This document shows, piece by piece, positions 63,450-64,000 of a stretch of 64,000 nt of DNA (its first letter is position 1; each line of letters starts with the position of its first letter). A model generated the notes under the pieces. That model searched no databases, had not been told where the DNA came from, and worked only from the letters and a program-made list of their open reading frames with translations. A program made the translations under genes and the position numbers. The stretch covers positions 152,501-216,500 of the forward strand of contig JACEFZ010015010.1 in NCBI GenBank assembly GCA_014155875.1, read 5' to 3'. The DNA comes from Cepaea nemoralis. Lineage: Eukaryota > Mollusca > Gastropoda > Stylommatophora > Helicidae.

Positions 63450-63880
63450 TCCTGTATTTATTGGAATCCAATATTGTCGGAAGGAGAACCGAATCAAACT
63501 TGTGGTTTTGGATTTGAGCTTTGTAAAGAGACATCTGAGTACCCTCATTGCTCGTGAACTCCCCCTTAAATGTTACACTCTCCGACGAGAGATCATATAA
63601 GGAGCGCTTCAGCGCAGTGAAACATTCTCAGTATTGGCGAGATTCTCAATGTGTAATCGACAAGACCACACACGCACTGTAAATATGCTATTGCGGGTGG
63701 GTTTTCAAATTCTGAAATTATCCAGAGTCGCGGAAGAGACGGTATACTCTTTACGATTGTCAACTGTTAATGTGCACAACGTACACATCGTACATCGTAT
63801 TTTTCGTCCTTATCGGAGAAGTCTAGGCATCAGATCGACTACCACGAGCAGGGAGAATATTATATCGTCGACTAATGGAA
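63450..63880. other. Unassigned stretch
   Basis: No recognisable exon or repeat. Confidence 0.4.
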
Positions 63881-63884
63881 TCAG

Positions 63885-64000
63885 CCGGCTCCGCGGCGAA
63901 GAAGTTGCAGACGCAGTTTGTAATACCGCATACCCGCGTTCGAAACACAGCTATGGGTGATTAGGCAGCAGACCGCCTTACGTTGGGGTTTTTTATGAAA
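63885..64000 (+). mobile_element. SINE-1 copy, cut by the window end
   Basis: ccggctccgcggcgaagaag (head), tttgtaataccgcatacccg, cgttcgaaacacagctatgg, gcagcagaccgccttacgtt. Very similar to the start of 41080-41325. Confidence 0.8.

Overview
This is eukaryotic, metazoan DNA, most likely from a mollusc (my recognition of the repeat families suggests a gastropod, but nothing here proves it). The signs are one spliced host gene, no operons, abundant tRNA-derived SINEs, several LINE lineages (RTE/BovB-like and RNase H-bearing I-superfamily types), a mariner derivative, a Ty3-like LTR retrotransposon and very long (CT)n, (GAA)n and (CCT)n microsatellites. Nearly all of the window is mobile or simple-sequence DNA.

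Host gene. Two consecutive coding exons of a class IX unconventional myosin (RhoGAP myosin) lie on the minus strand. The first (25045-25902) encodes the RA-like N-terminal domain and the motor start with its P-loop. The next (13356-13450) encodes switch I. Splice sites, phase and protein junction fit. The intron between them (13451-25044, 11.6 kb) contains a nearly complete I-type LINE, a broken RTE LINE, and several SINEs and microsatellites.

Layout. 1-13 kb: decayed LINE pieces, a Helitron-like minisatellite, a (CT)n/(TA)n compound tract, and a 5'-truncated LINE with clear target-site duplications (TSDs). 13-26 kb: the myosin locus. 26-35 kb: SINEs, a roughly 480-bp (GAA)n tract and LINE ends. 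35-38 kb: one RTE LINE inserted in another, then a palindromic mariner derivative. 38-50 kb: SINE-2 copies, a LINE flanked by 69-bp direct repeats, minisatellites and RTE pieces. 50-59 kb: RTE LINEs, one carrying a SINE and then a 6.4-kb LTR retrotransposon with near-identical 797-bp LTRs but only gag, protease and an integrase stub. 59-64 kb: SINEs and LINE tails.

Working names used below for SINE families: SINE-1 (ends in a shared 'ttgac-gc-atcctg' domain), SINE-A (long-variable-arm tRNA head, same 3' domain), SINE-2 (about 230 bp tRNA head plus body), SINE-3 (Leu/Ser-like head, tail GCGAACGAAA), SINE-D (head with box B GGGTTCGATTCC), SINE-F ((AAACT)n tail), and family E (short element ending AATAAAGTTCG). 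The most unusual objects are the gag-protease LTR element, the 69-bp repeat pair, the SINE-interrupted LINE, and the possible SINE-3/LINE tail partnership.
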